From: JAJRZL01 sp964557855 | GTDB lineage: Bacteria; Zixibacteria; MSB-5A5; GN15; FEB-12 | Direction: 5' to 3' | Length of the DNA stretch: 58,557 bases | Assembly (NCBI GenBank): GCA_964557855.1 | Contig: CAZLBP010000024.1 | Span: 1 to 58,557, forward strand | Part shown: positions 25,407-35,231 of the stretch, in pieces | Layout of the letters: the number at the start of each line of letters is the position of its first letter | How positions within the stretch are numbered: position 1 is the stretch's first letter | Translations under genes and position numbers: made by a program | Notes under the pieces: model-generated | Seen by the model: only the letters and a program-made list of their open reading frames with translations | The model's database searches: none | What the model was told of the DNA's origin: nothing

Positions 25407-26530
25407 TGCCTGATATAGAATACAAGATCTATTATAACAGCGAACCGGCCACCCAGGCTCAACTCGACCGGGTGGAAAGCATCACGGTGGAACAGGAAGT
25501 TGACATGGCCTGGGAAGCGCGACTGGAGATCCCGCTCTGCCTGGATGCCGACGGGACCTGGTCGAGCGAGGATGAAAACCTCATAAGTTCGTTTACCCGG
25601 ATACGGGTGGAGATTCGGATCGGCGCTGGCGATTTCACACCCCTAATTGACGGGCCGATCGTCGGGCATGACAGCAGCATGAGTTCGGAACCGGGGCAGA
25701 GCTCGGTAACACTGTTGGTTCACGACGACAGCGTCTACCTGAACCGGGAGGAACGACAACATCGTTTCGAGAACCGACTGGATCACGAGATAGCCGGCGA
25801 ATTGTTCCGGCAGTTCGAACAGATTGGCAGCACCGACGTAGAGACGACACCGGCGCCATCAGGCGACCTGACGCCGCAGGTAGCACAGCGCGGCACCGCC
25901 ATGCAGTTGTTGCGCACACTGGCTCGACGCAACGGCAAACATGCCTACGTATTGCCGGGCAACGACCCTGGAGAGAGCATGGGTTGTTTTAAAGACTTCC
26001 CTACCGAAACGAACGGACTGCCGGCGATGGTTCTCCTGGGATCAGAGCGAAACGTCTCGAATTTCACCGTACGCCGAGATGCCCAATCTCCGTCGGTGGT
26101 GCACGCAGCCACTGTCCGTGTGACCGATAAGAGCACCATCACCCGAACCGCCAGTTTCCGGGACAGAGAATTGCTTGGGGATGCGGCTGCGCTCGAGGAT
26201 GAAGGAGAGTCGTCGACACAACAGTTGACGCCGCGACACGGTGATTCCGCCGATCTGGACCAGGCGGTAACGGCCGAAGCGGAGCGCTCCGGTTATGCCA
26301 TGGAAGCTACCGGTCAGGTCATCATGGGCTGCTATACGGGCGTACTGGCGCCTTATCGGTTGGTCACCGTCAGAGCCGGAGAAACGCCTTTGAGCGGTGA
26401 TTACCTGATAATGCAAGTCACTCATGAGTTGACGCGCTCGATTTACAATCAATCATTCACTGCCAGACGCAATGCCCGATCATCGATTTCAAGTGGCGGA
26501 CTGGGCGATTTGGCCGGGAGTATCTTCTAA
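25406..26530 (+). CDS. baseplate hub protein (gp27 / late control D-like)
   Basis: 374 residues. The N-terminal half has the pattern of the gp27/VgrG-N hub: VESITVEQEVDMAWEARLEI, FTRIRVEIRIG, PLIDGPIVGHDSSMS and DHEIAGELFRQF. The middle has GTAMQLLRTLARRNGKHAYV, the usual A-x-LL-xx-LA-xR-G-xxxYV of late control D proteins. The end (HELTRSIYNQSFTARRNARS) is typical too. It forms the trimeric ring between tube and spike. Together with the next gene it equals one VgrG, split as in T4 (gp27 + gp5). Both junctions are TAATG overlaps. Confidence 0.9.
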   Translation: MPDIEYKIYYNSEPATQAQLDRVESITVEQEVDMAWEARLEIPLCLDADGTWSSEDENLISSFTRIRVEIRIGAGDFTPLIDGPIVGHDSSMSSEPGQSSVTLLVHDDSVYLNREERQHRFENRLDHEIAGELFRQFEQIGSTDVETTPAPSGDLTPQVAQRGTAMQLLRTLARRNGKHAYVLPGNDPGESMGCFKDFPTETNGLPAMVLLGSERNVSNFTVRRDAQSPSVVHAATVRVTDKSTITRTASFRDRELLGDAAALEDEGESSTQQLTPRHGDSADLDQAVTAEAERSGYAMEATGQVIMGCYTGVLAPYRLVTVRAGETPLSGDYLIMQVTHELTRSIYNQSFTARRNARSSISSGGLGDLAGSIF

Positions 26531-27057
26531 TGCCTAATTCAGATACCGAACAACTGGTAGTCGAACTTACGGAATTGGTACGTAATCGCTACTACGGCAA
26601 GTACCGCGGGATCGTCCGCGATAATAACGATCCCGAAAACATGGGCCGGATTGTGGCTCAGGTCCCTGAGGTTTTCGGTGAGGAAGACGCTCCCTGGGCG
26701 CTGCCGTCGGTACCGTTTGCCGGCGCCGGTCACGGTTTGGTGCTGCTGCCGGAAGTCGACGACGGCGTCTGGATCGAATTCGAAGCCGGTGATCCGTCGC
26801 GACCCATCTGGACCGGTTGCTGGTGGGCGCGCAACGAACTCCCCGAACCAGGCGGGACTGATACCCGCGTGCTCGTGACTTCGGGCGGACATAAACTCAT
26901 CCTCGACGATCAGGAAAACAAAGTGCAATTGCTGCACTCACGAGGTGGAGAGTTAACCATAACGGACAGCGACATCACGATCAAAATCGGCGGTAACCAG
27001 ATAGTCCTGTCGGCCTCGGGAGTGGACATCAACAACGGAGCCTTTAAGGTGGTATAA
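26530..27057 (+). CDS. spike protein, gp5 / baseplate assembly protein V-like
   Basis: 175 residues. An OB-fold gp5-type domain is clear: GKYRGIVRDNNDPENMGRIV, APWALPSVPFAGAGHG, LLPEVDDGVWIEFEAGDPSR and PIWTGCWW. The C-terminal ~60 residues (KLILDDQENKVQLLHSRGGE, SDITIKIGGNQIVLSASG) look like the start of the triple-stranded beta-helix needle. There is no lysozyme insert as in T4 gp5, so the spike only pierces. Coupled to the hub gene upstream and to the PAAR-like tip gene downstream by TAATG overlaps, as expected for proteins that assemble one on another. Confidence 0.93.
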   Translation: MPNSDTEQLVVELTELVRNRYYGKYRGIVRDNNDPENMGRIVAQVPEVFGEEDAPWALPSVPFAGAGHGLVLLPEVDDGVWIEFEAGDPSRPIWTGCWWARNELPEPGGTDTRVLVTSGGHKLILDDQENKVQLLHSRGGELTITDSDITIKIGGNQIVLSASGVDINNGAFKVV

Positions 27058-27392
27058 TGCCCGCAAACGTCTTGACGACAGCCAGTACGATCATGTGTCC
27101 TCACGGCGGGCAGGTGCAGTTGCTGACGACCAATACAAGAGCTACCGCATCCGGCGCCCCGGCTTTGCTGCAAACGGATAGACATACCGTCGTCGGTTGT
27201 CCGTTTACTCTCCCCGGCGGCAAGTACTCCCCCTGCGTGCGTGCGGAATGGCAGTCTCCCGCTACCAGAGCCACGGTGAACGGTACGGCCGTACTGCTGC
27301 ATACCAGCGTCGGCCTCTGCTATAGTCCCGAAAACGCAGTCCAGGGGACGGCGATAATCGTAAACACGCAACTCCGAGCCTCTGCAACTTAG
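27057..27392 (+). CDS. PAAR-like spike tip protein
   Basis: 111 residues directly after the spike gene (TAATG overlap). It contains a short cysteine- and histidine-bearing beta-rich sequence: STIMCPHGGQVQLL, LLQTDRHTVVGCPF, YSPCVRAEWQ and LLHTSVGLCYSPENA. PAAR and DUF4280/PAAR-like proteins form a small pointed metal-binding cone on the spike. The conserved MCPHGG and VGCPF pieces with scattered Cys fit that group. The order spike, tip, gp25 is the usual one in Afp/PVC loci. The exact PAAR subfamily is uncertain. Confidence 0.8.
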   Translation: MPANVLTTASTIMCPHGGQVQLLTTNTRATASGAPALLQTDRHTVVGCPFTLPGGKYSPCVRAEWQSPATRATVNGTAVLLHTSVGLCYSPENAVQGTAIIVNTQLRASAT

Positions 27393-27402
27393 GAACCTTG
27401 AA

Positions 27403-27783
27403 ATGAAACAGGAATACGGCAAACACCTCTCATTTCCCTTTCGAATCGGGGCCGACGGCCGTACGCGGCAGGTTCGCGCATTTGAAGATCACATTCGGGA
27501 TGAACTGCTGCAGCTCGTCTTGACCAACCCCGGGGAGAGACTGTTTCTCCCTGAGTTTGGCGGCGGCGTTCGCCGACTGGTTTTCGAAAACATCGATGAG
27601 ACAACTCAGAGCATGACCAAAGCTTCCCTGACCAGAGCCATTTCGCGCTGGCTGAGTGAGCGCGTCATTCTTGAAGAACTTACGGTCGAGATCCAGGATA
27701 CGACGATTACGGTGGATATCAAATATCGGCCCCACGGGCAGGAAGACAGTCGTGTCTTGCGATTCCAGCGGAGCGGCGGATAA
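27403..27783 (+). CDS. gp25/GPW-like baseplate wedge protein
   Basis: 126 residues with the GPW/gp25 family signature. The N-terminus is hydrophilic. It is followed by EDHIRDELLQLVLTNPGERL, the near-invariant FLPEFGGGVRRLVFE, then MTKASLTRAISRWLSERVI and TVDIKYRP. The GERLFLPEFGGG segment corresponds to the EPR-type core motif region of gp25, which nucleates sheath polymerisation from the baseplate. It follows the PAAR gene by 10 bases and runs into the J-like gene through a TAATG overlap. One of the most recognisable genes of the locus. Confidence 0.95.
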   Translation: MKQEYGKHLSFPFRIGADGRTRQVRAFEDHIRDELLQLVLTNPGERLFLPEFGGGVRRLVFENIDETTQSMTKASLTRAISRWLSERVILEELTVEIQDTTITVDIKYRPHGQEDSRVLRFQRSGG

Positions 27784-30188
27784 TGACAATCAGATACGAA
27801 GAAGCACTGAACGAACGGATCAACAACCTCGCCGACGCCGGTCTGAACGGCTTGAACATGGTGCTGGTAACCCTGGTGCCGGATGTCAGCCCGAATGAGG
27901 CTGTTCTGGAGCTTCATTTTCATAACGGCAACCAAGTTGCCGACATCCTGGCCGACCCGAGTGCGCCGCACGACCTGTTCCCGATTCGGGGCGGTTTCAG
28001 GATTCGCGCCGGGGAACTGACGGGGGAAGTGAAAGTCACGGCCATCAACGCCGGACCGACATCAGAGTCGTTATTGCTCACGGTGGCGCCGATCGGTGAC
28101 TACTCCACGTATACGCTCACAGTCAATTTCGCCAACATGGACCCGCTGCTGAATGAACTGCCGTTCAAGTTTCGTCCCGGCTGCTTCAATGTCGATTGCG
28201 CCCCCGGCTGGGAACCGGCGCCAACCCCTGTCAAAAATCCGGTTATCGACTACCTGGCCAAGGACTACGACTCGTTCAAACATACTATGATTTCCGCAAT
28301 GCAGGAACGGGTCTCCGGCTGGCAGCCGACCAGCGAAGCCGACCTGGATCAAGTCTTGATGGAGCTTTTCAGCGCCGCGGCGGATGAGCTCAGTGATTTC
28401 CAGGATCGCGTCATGAACGAGGCCTATCTGGGAACCGCTCGCAAACGAGTATCGCTCGCCCGCCATGCCCGTCTCATGGATTATCACATCCACCAGGGCA
28501 ATCAGGCCGAAACGTGGCTGGCAGTCAAAGTTGTCGACGGACAGGTATTCGACCTGACGAAAGGCACTGTCGTTTGGTCCGGTGACAGGTATGAAGATCC
28601 GGCGTCCGTAGTCTTTATGTCACAGTCCGAACAACGGCTGCATTTCCTGCTCAATGACTTGAGCCTGTACACCTGGAGCGGTTCTATTCCAACCCTGGCC
28701 GCCGGCAGTACGCAAGCAGATATCAAATCACCGGACAACAGCGAGGCCGCAGCCAATGAAGTGCGCGATTTGTTTCGCAGCGGGCTGGTCAATCACCTCC
28801 TCATCCAGGAGCATCTAAACCCGGAGACCGGTGAAAAGGCCGGACGAGATACAACCAGGCGTCAGGTGTTGAAATTGCTGGCCGGCAAGGAAGCTGCTGA
28901 AGTGGGACAGGACCCGTTGTCGGGAGAATGGTACATTCGTGTCTACTGGCGGGAAGAAGACAAGCTAAAGCACAATTACTGCTTCACGATCAACTGCCCG
29001 CCACCCAAAGGGGAAACAGAAGATGTCTCTCTCTTTCACGGTAACCTGGTGAAGATAGCCCATGGCCAACCGAAATCAGCGACATTCAGAGAAGCCGAAG
29101 AGATGCTGGGTCTCGACGAATACCACTATGATAGGACCGCGCATTGGGGTGCAGTTTGTCGGATTCCCGATGATCTCCCGGCTTACAAAGCGACGGAGCC
29201 GGGAGGAGAGGTACCGCCCGAGTCCACGTTGCAAATCGAAGTGGAGTATCCTGACGGCAGCAAAGACGCATGGGATGAAGTCATCAGTCTGGTGCATAGC
29301 GACAGCAGTGCGGAAAACGGTGACCGGTATGTTGTCGAAACCGACGAAGAACAGCGCAGCATTATCAGATTCGGCAATGGCGTCAATGGTCGCGCATTGC
29401 CCCAGGGAAGTATTGTCCACTGTAATTATCAGGTAGGCCACGGCCCGGACGGTAACGTCGGCAGTGATTCCCTTGTCAACGCTCAGGATGTTCGCATCGC
29501 CGAAACTTGGAATCCATTTGATGTAACCAACGGCCGCGCCCCGGAGCCGGTGGCTGAGATTATCCGGCGTGTACCGGAAGCATATCGCTATCGGCAGTTG
29601 CGAGCCGTTACATTGCAGGACTATGTAAATCGAACTGAGGAGCTGGGTGAAGTATCTAGGGCCGCCGCCCGATACGTCTGGACCGGTAGCTGGCGCGCGG
29701 TCAGAATCGCTGTCGATCCGACCGGCACCACCGAATTCACCACGGAACTGCGGCAAAAGGTGGCGAGTCATTTGAACGCCGTCAGGCTGATCGGTGAAGA
29801 TCTGGAGATCAGACCTCCCCGGTTCATACCGTTGGAAATCGGAGTCTCTCTTTGCATCCAATCCGACTACTGGCCGGAAGATATCGAGTTCATTCTGGAG
29901 CAGGAATTCTCCGAAGGCTTCACGCCCGATGGCCGACGAGGCTTCTTTCATGCCGATGATTGGACCTTCGGGCAGGAACTGAGAGCCAGTCAGATTATCG
30001 GACGAGTGCAGCAGGTGCGGGGCGTCGATCACGTCATCACCGTGTCCATGAAACGCTGGGATGACCGTTCTCCGAAAACCGCAGACGTGCTCGAAGTAGC
30101 CGCCAATGAGATCATCCGAGTACGAAACAACCCTGATCACATGGAAGAAGGATATATCGACTTCAATATCCAGGGAGGACGCCAGTAA
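27783..30188 (+). CDS. baseplate wedge protein, gpJ/gp6-like (first copy)
   Basis: 801 residues. The N-terminal ~130 residues are beta-rich (GGFRIRAGELTGEVKVTAIN). Next comes a conserved section with VIDYLAKDYDSFKHTMISAM and DLDQVLMELFSAAADELSDF, then the DRVMNEAYLGTARKRVSLAR helix typical of putative baseplate assembly proteins in eCIS loci. The C-terminal half has RIAETWNPFDVTNGRAPEPV, RYRQLRAVTLQDYVNRTEEL and IEFILEQEFS, as in baseplate J proteins. It corresponds to Pvc11 and forms the wedge ring with the next protein. Junctions upstream and downstream are TAATG overlaps. Confidence 0.9.
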   Translation: MTIRYEEALNERINNLADAGLNGLNMVLVTLVPDVSPNEAVLELHFHNGNQVADILADPSAPHDLFPIRGGFRIRAGELTGEVKVTAINAGPTSESLLLTVAPIGDYSTYTLTVNFANMDPLLNELPFKFRPGCFNVDCAPGWEPAPTPVKNPVIDYLAKDYDSFKHTMISAMQERVSGWQPTSEADLDQVLMELFSAAADELSDFQDRVMNEAYLGTARKRVSLARHARLMDYHIHQGNQAETWLAVKVVDGQVFDLTKGTVVWSGDRYEDPASVVFMSQSEQRLHFLLNDLSLYTWSGSIPTLAAGSTQADIKSPDNSEAAANEVRDLFRSGLVNHLLIQEHLNPETGEKAGRDTTRRQVLKLLAGKEAAEVGQDPLSGEWYIRVYWREEDKLKHNYCFTINCPPPKGETEDVSLFHGNLVKIAHGQPKSATFREAEEMLGLDEYHYDRTAHWGAVCRIPDDLPAYKATEPGGEVPPESTLQIEVEYPDGSKDAWDEVISLVHSDSSAENGDRYVVETDEEQRSIIRFGNGVNGRALPQGSIVHCNYQVGHGPDGNVGSDSLVNAQDVRIAETWNPFDVTNGRAPEPVAEIIRRVPEAYRYRQLRAVTLQDYVNRTEELGEVSRAAARYVWTGSWRAVRIAVDPTGTTEFTTELRQKVASHLNAVRLIGEDLEIRPPRFIPLEIGVSLCIQSDYWPEDIEFILEQEFSEGFTPDGRRGFFHADDWTFGQELRASQIIGRVQQVRGVDHVITVSMKRWDDRSPKTADVLEVAANEIIRVRNNPDHMEEGYIDFNIQGGRQ

Positions 30189-32758
30189 TGTCTGAGTGTC
30201 GCAATGATTGCAGCCGCCCGCTCCGTTTCCCCAAACCTCTGTATAATCGGCCCGGCCTGTCCCATGTCGACTATCGTATCGGTACGTATGCCGACATCCG
30301 CGAATGGCTGCTGCGTAACCTGGATAAGCAGGAATTGCTGCAGACCTGGACACACCGCGGTGCCGATGATCCCGGTATCGCCCTGTTGGAGGGAGCAGCC
30401 ATTCTTGGCGATATCCTCACGTTCTATCAAGACGTCTACGCCAACGAGGCGTTTCTGAGAACCGCCCAATGGCGGGAGAGCATATCCAATCTCGTCAGAC
30501 TCCTCGGATATCGTCTGTCTCCCGGCGTAGGAGGAACGGCGGCATTCGCGTTCACCTTCAAGAAAGAAGTACCGGTCGTGGTTCCGGCAGGCTTTCCTCT
30601 TCAGGCGCAGGTCGAGGGGCTTGAAAATCCGGCGGTTTTCGAGACTTCTTCTGAGCTAACGGCCTACCCGGCGCTCAGTTCGTTTCATCTGTATCGCCCC
30701 ACCGGTTTCTTGTCTGACCTCAATGGTGCTTCCAGGTTCTCCGTTGAAACATCGTCACTTGAAGCCGCCGGTGTTGAATTGCAGTCGAAAGACAGGCTGA
30801 TGCTACTGGACGAAGACGATGAAGCGACCGAAAACGCCCAGATAGTTGTTGTCAAAGGTGTTTCCGAGACACTGGATCGGACTGTTGTTGAAATAGAAGG
30901 AGCCTTGGGAAGCAACTTCGAGAAAGGACTCGATCGATTTGTAACGTACAAGCTGGGCAGGACCTTTCGCCATTTCGGACATAATTCCCCCTACAAAGTA
31001 GTATCCATAAATAGTGACGGTACAGCCTCGCAGGTGAGTAATAATTATAATCGCAATCTCGCCGCGGACACAGGGTCGACCTCTGACCCGATCGTAGAAC
31101 CGTCGTTTGCCTCAGACGAAGTTCCTCTCGGTGCAGAAGTAGATGACATACCGATCGGCAGCGATGTCATCATACAAGGTGTGGCAGGACCAAACTCCAC
31201 CATCGTCCGAGGAATAATCGGCTTTCGAGTGGTTTCAATGACTTGGGGCTCCTTGTCCGGGCCGTCAACGATTGTAGCATTCGAAAACGTGCTTTCTGAG
31301 ATTGAGAGTCAGGTCGATATCCGTCAACTGTCGATACACGAGACCTGTAGCACCCCATTCGAATTAAGAAGCGAGAGAACGGCGACAGAATCAGTCGGTC
31401 CGGTGGCCGAACTGTATTTCTTTGGAGACGCCGAAGCATACAATTTGCTGGAGGGTCGAACGCTTTTCATGGTCAAACCCGGGGACGCGGTTGCCGAGAC
31501 GACCGTTACAATTAACCACGATCTGACTTCTGCAGGGGCAACGAAAGCGCTGCGCAAACTGACTCTCAATGCGGAACTGCCGGAAGAGTTCACGTATGCT
31601 GATTTTCCTCTGATCGAGCCCTCTGTTACCGTGTATGGTAACGTGGCTAAGGCGAGTCAGGGCAAGACGGAAAAGGAAGCCGTTTTGGGGAACGGTGACA
31701 ACCGCGAGCGATTCCAGACATTCAAGCTCCCCAAAGCCCCTTTAACGTACCATAACTCGGCCGGAGCCACACCGCCCGAAGTGCCTGAGCTCGAAATCTA
31801 TGTTAACGATTTGCTCTGGTCGAGAGTATCGTCGTTCTTCGGTCACCTCGAAGATGAAGAAATCTACATCGTCCGCGAAGACGCTAACGGGGACAGCTGG
31901 GTGCAATTCGGTGACGGCCGGACCGGCGCCCGCCTCCCGTCGGGACAGGGCAATGTCATCGCCCGCTATCGGACCGGCACCGGCGCTTACGGCGCGCTTG
32001 AGCCGGATACGACCGTATCGGCACAAGGCAAACTGGATAATCTTGACAAGGTTACCATGCCCGACGTTGCTTCCGGTGGCGATGAACCGGAAACCGGCCA
32101 AAATGCCCGCGAAGCAGCGCCGGGTAAGATTCAAAGCCTGGACCGACTGGTTAGTCTGAAAGACTTCGAGACTGAGACCCTGGCCATCCCGGGGGTGACT
32201 CGCGCCGTGGCCGCCTGGGAACTCGTGGAAAACGTTCCCACCATTGTACTGACGGTCCTGATGGAAACCGGACGATCCGCCGAGATCGAGCAGGTGCGCC
32301 GGACGATCTCAGATTACAACAAGTGCCGGGGACCCCAGCGCTGGCCGGTAATCGTGAAGCAAGGTAAGTTCAAGTATGTCTACCTGGATGTCGTCTACGG
32401 GATAGCACCGCGGTATCAATCCGGGTTTGTTGATGAGAGTATCAAGGAGCATCTGGGTACGACGAATGCCGTGACTAGTACCGGACTATTCAGCCTGCGT
32501 CAGCGTCGTTTCGGCCAGCGCGAATACGCCACGCGCGTAACTGGGATCGCGCAAAACGTCGAAGGTGTGGTCTGGGCAAAAGTAAAAGCGTTCGGCAGTC
32601 TGGGCGAAGCCGACGATCCGTCGACGTTGTCACTACCGTCCTATCCCAGCGCGTTTCACACGCATGTAGCAGCTGACCAGCGGCAAGTGTTGGCCCTGTA
32701 CCCCGATCATCTCAGCCTGCAGAGTTCGAGCGTTCAGGCAACGGAGGTGTGCTCATGA
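30188..32758 (+). CDS. baseplate wedge protein, gpJ/gp6-like (second copy)
   Basis: 856 residues, a second, diverged member of the same broad family (Pvc12-like position). Conserved parts: NRPGLSHVDYRIGTYADIRE, DDPGIALLEGAAILGDILTF, NEAFLRTAQWRESISNLVRL and LLGYRLSPG. Then comes a long beta-rich insertion, the wedge core (VQFGDGRTGARLPSGQGNVI, ARYRTGTGAYG) and the J-like end (SLDRLVSLKDFETETLAIPG, EIEQVRRTISDYNKCRGPQR). The first ~30 residues carry two Cys (ECRNDC). It overlaps the following tail protein I gene by 4 bases (ATGA). Together the two wedge proteins should form the gp6-like heterodimers around the hub. Confidence 0.9.
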   Translation: MSECRNDCSRPLRFPKPLYNRPGLSHVDYRIGTYADIREWLLRNLDKQELLQTWTHRGADDPGIALLEGAAILGDILTFYQDVYANEAFLRTAQWRESISNLVRLLGYRLSPGVGGTAAFAFTFKKEVPVVVPAGFPLQAQVEGLENPAVFETSSELTAYPALSSFHLYRPTGFLSDLNGASRFSVETSSLEAAGVELQSKDRLMLLDEDDEATENAQIVVVKGVSETLDRTVVEIEGALGSNFEKGLDRFVTYKLGRTFRHFGHNSPYKVVSINSDGTASQVSNNYNRNLAADTGSTSDPIVEPSFASDEVPLGAEVDDIPIGSDVIIQGVAGPNSTIVRGIIGFRVVSMTWGSLSGPSTIVAFENVLSEIESQVDIRQLSIHETCSTPFELRSERTATESVGPVAELYFFGDAEAYNLLEGRTLFMVKPGDAVAETTVTINHDLTSAGATKALRKLTLNAELPEEFTYADFPLIEPSVTVYGNVAKASQGKTEKEAVLGNGDNRERFQTFKLPKAPLTYHNSAGATPPEVPELEIYVNDLLWSRVSSFFGHLEDEEIYIVREDANGDSWVQFGDGRTGARLPSGQGNVIARYRTGTGAYGALEPDTTVSAQGKLDNLDKVTMPDVASGGDEPETGQNAREAAPGKIQSLDRLVSLKDFETETLAIPGVTRAVAAWELVENVPTIVLTVLMETGRSAEIEQVRRTISDYNKCRGPQRWPVIVKQGKFKYVYLDVVYGIAPRYQSGFVDESIKEHLGTTNAVTSTGLFSLRQRRFGQREYATRVTGIAQNVEGVVWAKVKAFGSLGEADDPSTLSLPSYPSAFHTHVAADQRQVLALYPDHLSLQSSSVQATEVCS

Positions 32759-35220
32759 GCAACAAACGCGTACCGCTCTATGACCGCCTGCCGGAAATCT
32801 ATCGCATCAGGGATCAGGAGCAAGAACCGGGCGGACAGCTGCAGAAATACCTGGAATTGGTGGAAGAAGCGTTTGGAGCTATCCACGAGAACATTGAGCA
32901 ATTGTACCACGACCTGTTCATAGAGACCTGTGATGACTGGGTGATTCCGTACATCGGAGACTTGCTGGGTACCAGTCATTTGGCAGGAGACCCGTGGACA
33001 CTGCGCGCCGATGTGGCTGACACCATCGCCCTGCGCCGTCGCAAAGGCACCCTGGGAGCGATAGAGCTGCTAACACACAATCTGACCCAATGGGGCGTGC
33101 ATTGCGCGGAACTGCGAGAGAGCCTGGTCTGGAGCCAGCACCTCAACCATCTCAGACCGGATGCCGGGGGCATTTCGCCCTATGCTGAACTGCCCCATGA
33201 GCAACTCGAAGACGCCTGGCCCACGCGGCATCGTGTCCCGCGCGGGGGAACCGTAACAGTGCGTGACCCCGCCACGCTGTCCCTGCTCAATACGCCCTTT
33301 GATCCCTTCAGCCATCTGCCTGACTTCAAACCGCCGGCGAGCGGCAATGTCAGATATAACTTGCCCAACCTGGCCATATTCCTCTGGAGATTGTCGGCTT
33401 ACCGCATACCCGTTTCACAGCCCGGCTTCGTAGAGAAGCAGCCGCGCGATCCCGCTATCGACTTGACCGAATTTCCCGAGGCTGCTGAGTGGATCGTACG
33501 CGTGACCGTTCACCCCCTGGCGCGTCCCATCCGCTTGTTCAACACTTATCGCTTCGACCCTGACCGACAACCACCGGTCGTATCCCAAGTCGACCAGACC
33601 CCAGGGCCGATTCCGCCGGCGCGGTTGACAAGCGAATCCACGGCGGGCAATCCCCAAGCCTATGTAACAGTCGACAAGTACAATCCCGCTGATTTCTCCT
33701 TGGACGAATTGGATATCTCCGATGTTGGGCTGCAGCTACACGTGCCGACGGCTGAATTCGACGGAGACCTCTGGACTTTTCGTGGCGCCAACCTGTGCGC
33801 CTGGGAAGATGACCTGCCGCCGCCGCTGGGGAATCGTGAAATCGCCATCGATCCCTTAATTGGCAGACTTGCCATTGGAGTCAGTACTGAAGAAGAGGCC
33901 GACGCGCTTCTCGAACACCTGTTGCTGACATACACCTACGGCTCGGTCGGCCCAATCGGCGCCCATCCCGCTTCAAGGCTCTCAGTGCCATTAGGCTTCA
34001 TCGGTGAGCCGGTTGAACTTCGGCAAGTCAACCATCACGACAACGAACAGGGCCTCAAAGAAGCACTGGACAACATACAAGACGCCGCCAATCCCATAGT
34101 CATCGAAATTCAGGACAGCATGACCCACGATTTGGATTTGAGTACGGTGGCGGGGATAATCGACGAAAACGGCGGCCCGAATCTGAAACTGAATCGGTCC
34201 CTCATAATTCGCGCCGCGGACAGTCAGCGGCCGGTGATACGGCTGGCACAGCCGCTGCGTTTCCGACCAACAAATGTCGTCGGCGCTAATCCCGAGGAGC
34301 AGAATCAGTTTGATGCCGTTATGAACGGCTTGACCGTTCGTCTGGAAGGACTGTACCTGACACGAGCCGGCGGTACGGAGCCGCTTATAGCGCGGGCGGC
34401 GCTCCACAGCCTGGAAATTATCGATTGCACGCTTGATCCCGGGGGATACGAACAGCTCGACGGCAACCGAGCCCCAATCCTGAAATCGATATTTCTCAGC
34501 GAACCATACGGTTTCTCCGATGCGGCCGAAGAAGAAGCATACAAACAAACACCGCAGGTCATTATACAACGTTCCGTTAGCGGCCCGTTGTTCATTGATC
34601 CCGGTTATAAACTATACCTGACCGATTCAATCATCGATGCCGGCAGTGGCGTCAATGAAGACCAGGCCAACGCTGCTTTTGCTGTTTCCGGAACCGGTCC
34701 GGATCCGTCGGCCGTATGGGGACCACCGACACAAGTGAGCGGTATCACGGTCTTCGGACGCATGCGTGTCGAGAACATCCACGGGCGAGGCGGCATCTGG
34801 GTGCACAAACTGGAAGCGCAAAACAACCAGAAGGGCTGCTTGAAATTCAGCTACTTCGCCCCGGGCGGCAACCGTCTGCCTCAGAATCACGGGTGCGTTA
34901 CCGGTGAAGAGGCAGAGCTGCTCTTTGTGAGTGAGGAGTTCGAAAACCCGGCCTACGGCCAGTTAACGTTTACCGGCGATGTCCGTATCAGAGAGCAGGG
35001 ACCGAAGCGTTCCACCAGTATAATTGATATGGAGGGCTACGAACCGAGCCGGGATCCCAACTATGTTGTTTCCACCATAGAAGGCCGAGAGTATAAGCTG
35101 GGTGACCAGATGGGAGCCTGCGGCTTCCTGCTGGAAGCCCATAAATGGCGCAATATTCAAATTCGATATCGTGAATTCATGCCGGTCGGTGTCAGGCCGC
35201 TGCTAATACCGGTTACCTAA
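32755..35220 (+). CDS. tail protein I-like baseplate protein with large beta-solenoid extension
   Basis: I use the ATG at 32755 (GGAGGTG upstream, ATGA overlap with the previous stop) rather than a GTG two codons earlier. The ~821-residue protein begins with a phage tail protein I domain: LYDRLPEIYRIRDQEQEPGG, LEEAFGAIHENIEQLYHDLF-like helices, DDWVIPYIGDLLGTSHL and ADTIALRRRKGTLGAIELL. P2 gpI is only ~180 residues. Here the remaining ~600 residues are beta-rich, with hydrophobic repeats (VEIQDSMTHDLDLSTVAGII, GLYLTRAGGTEPLIARAAL, LEIIDCTLDPGGYEQ) that suggest a right-handed beta-helix. Such an extension would stick out from the baseplate periphery and may carry fibre attachment or binding. 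It precedes another beta-helix protein. Confidence 0.85.
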   Translation: MSNKRVPLYDRLPEIYRIRDQEQEPGGQLQKYLELVEEAFGAIHENIEQLYHDLFIETCDDWVIPYIGDLLGTSHLAGDPWTLRADVADTIALRRRKGTLGAIELLTHNLTQWGVHCAELRESLVWSQHLNHLRPDAGGISPYAELPHEQLEDAWPTRHRVPRGGTVTVRDPATLSLLNTPFDPFSHLPDFKPPASGNVRYNLPNLAIFLWRLSAYRIPVSQPGFVEKQPRDPAIDLTEFPEAAEWIVRVTVHPLARPIRLFNTYRFDPDRQPPVVSQVDQTPGPIPPARLTSESTAGNPQAYVTVDKYNPADFSLDELDISDVGLQLHVPTAEFDGDLWTFRGANLCAWEDDLPPPLGNREIAIDPLIGRLAIGVSTEEEADALLEHLLLTYTYGSVGPIGAHPASRLSVPLGFIGEPVELRQVNHHDNEQGLKEALDNIQDAANPIVIEIQDSMTHDLDLSTVAGIIDENGGPNLKLNRSLIIRAADSQRPVIRLAQPLRFRPTNVVGANPEEQNQFDAVMNGLTVRLEGLYLTRAGGTEPLIARAALHSLEIIDCTLDPGGYEQLDGNRAPILKSIFLSEPYGFSDAAEEEAYKQTPQVIIQRSVSGPLFIDPGYKLYLTDSIIDAGSGVNEDQANAAFAVSGTGPDPSAVWGPPTQVSGITVFGRMRVENIHGRGGIWVHKLEAQNNQKGCLKFSYFAPGGNRLPQNHGCVTGEEAELLFVSEEFENPAYGQLTFTGDVRIREQGPKRSTSIIDMEGYEPSRDPNYVVSTIEGREYKLGDQMGACGFLLEAHKWRNIQIRYREFMPVGVRPLLIPVT

Positions 35221-35231
35221 GGAGTGTGGTA

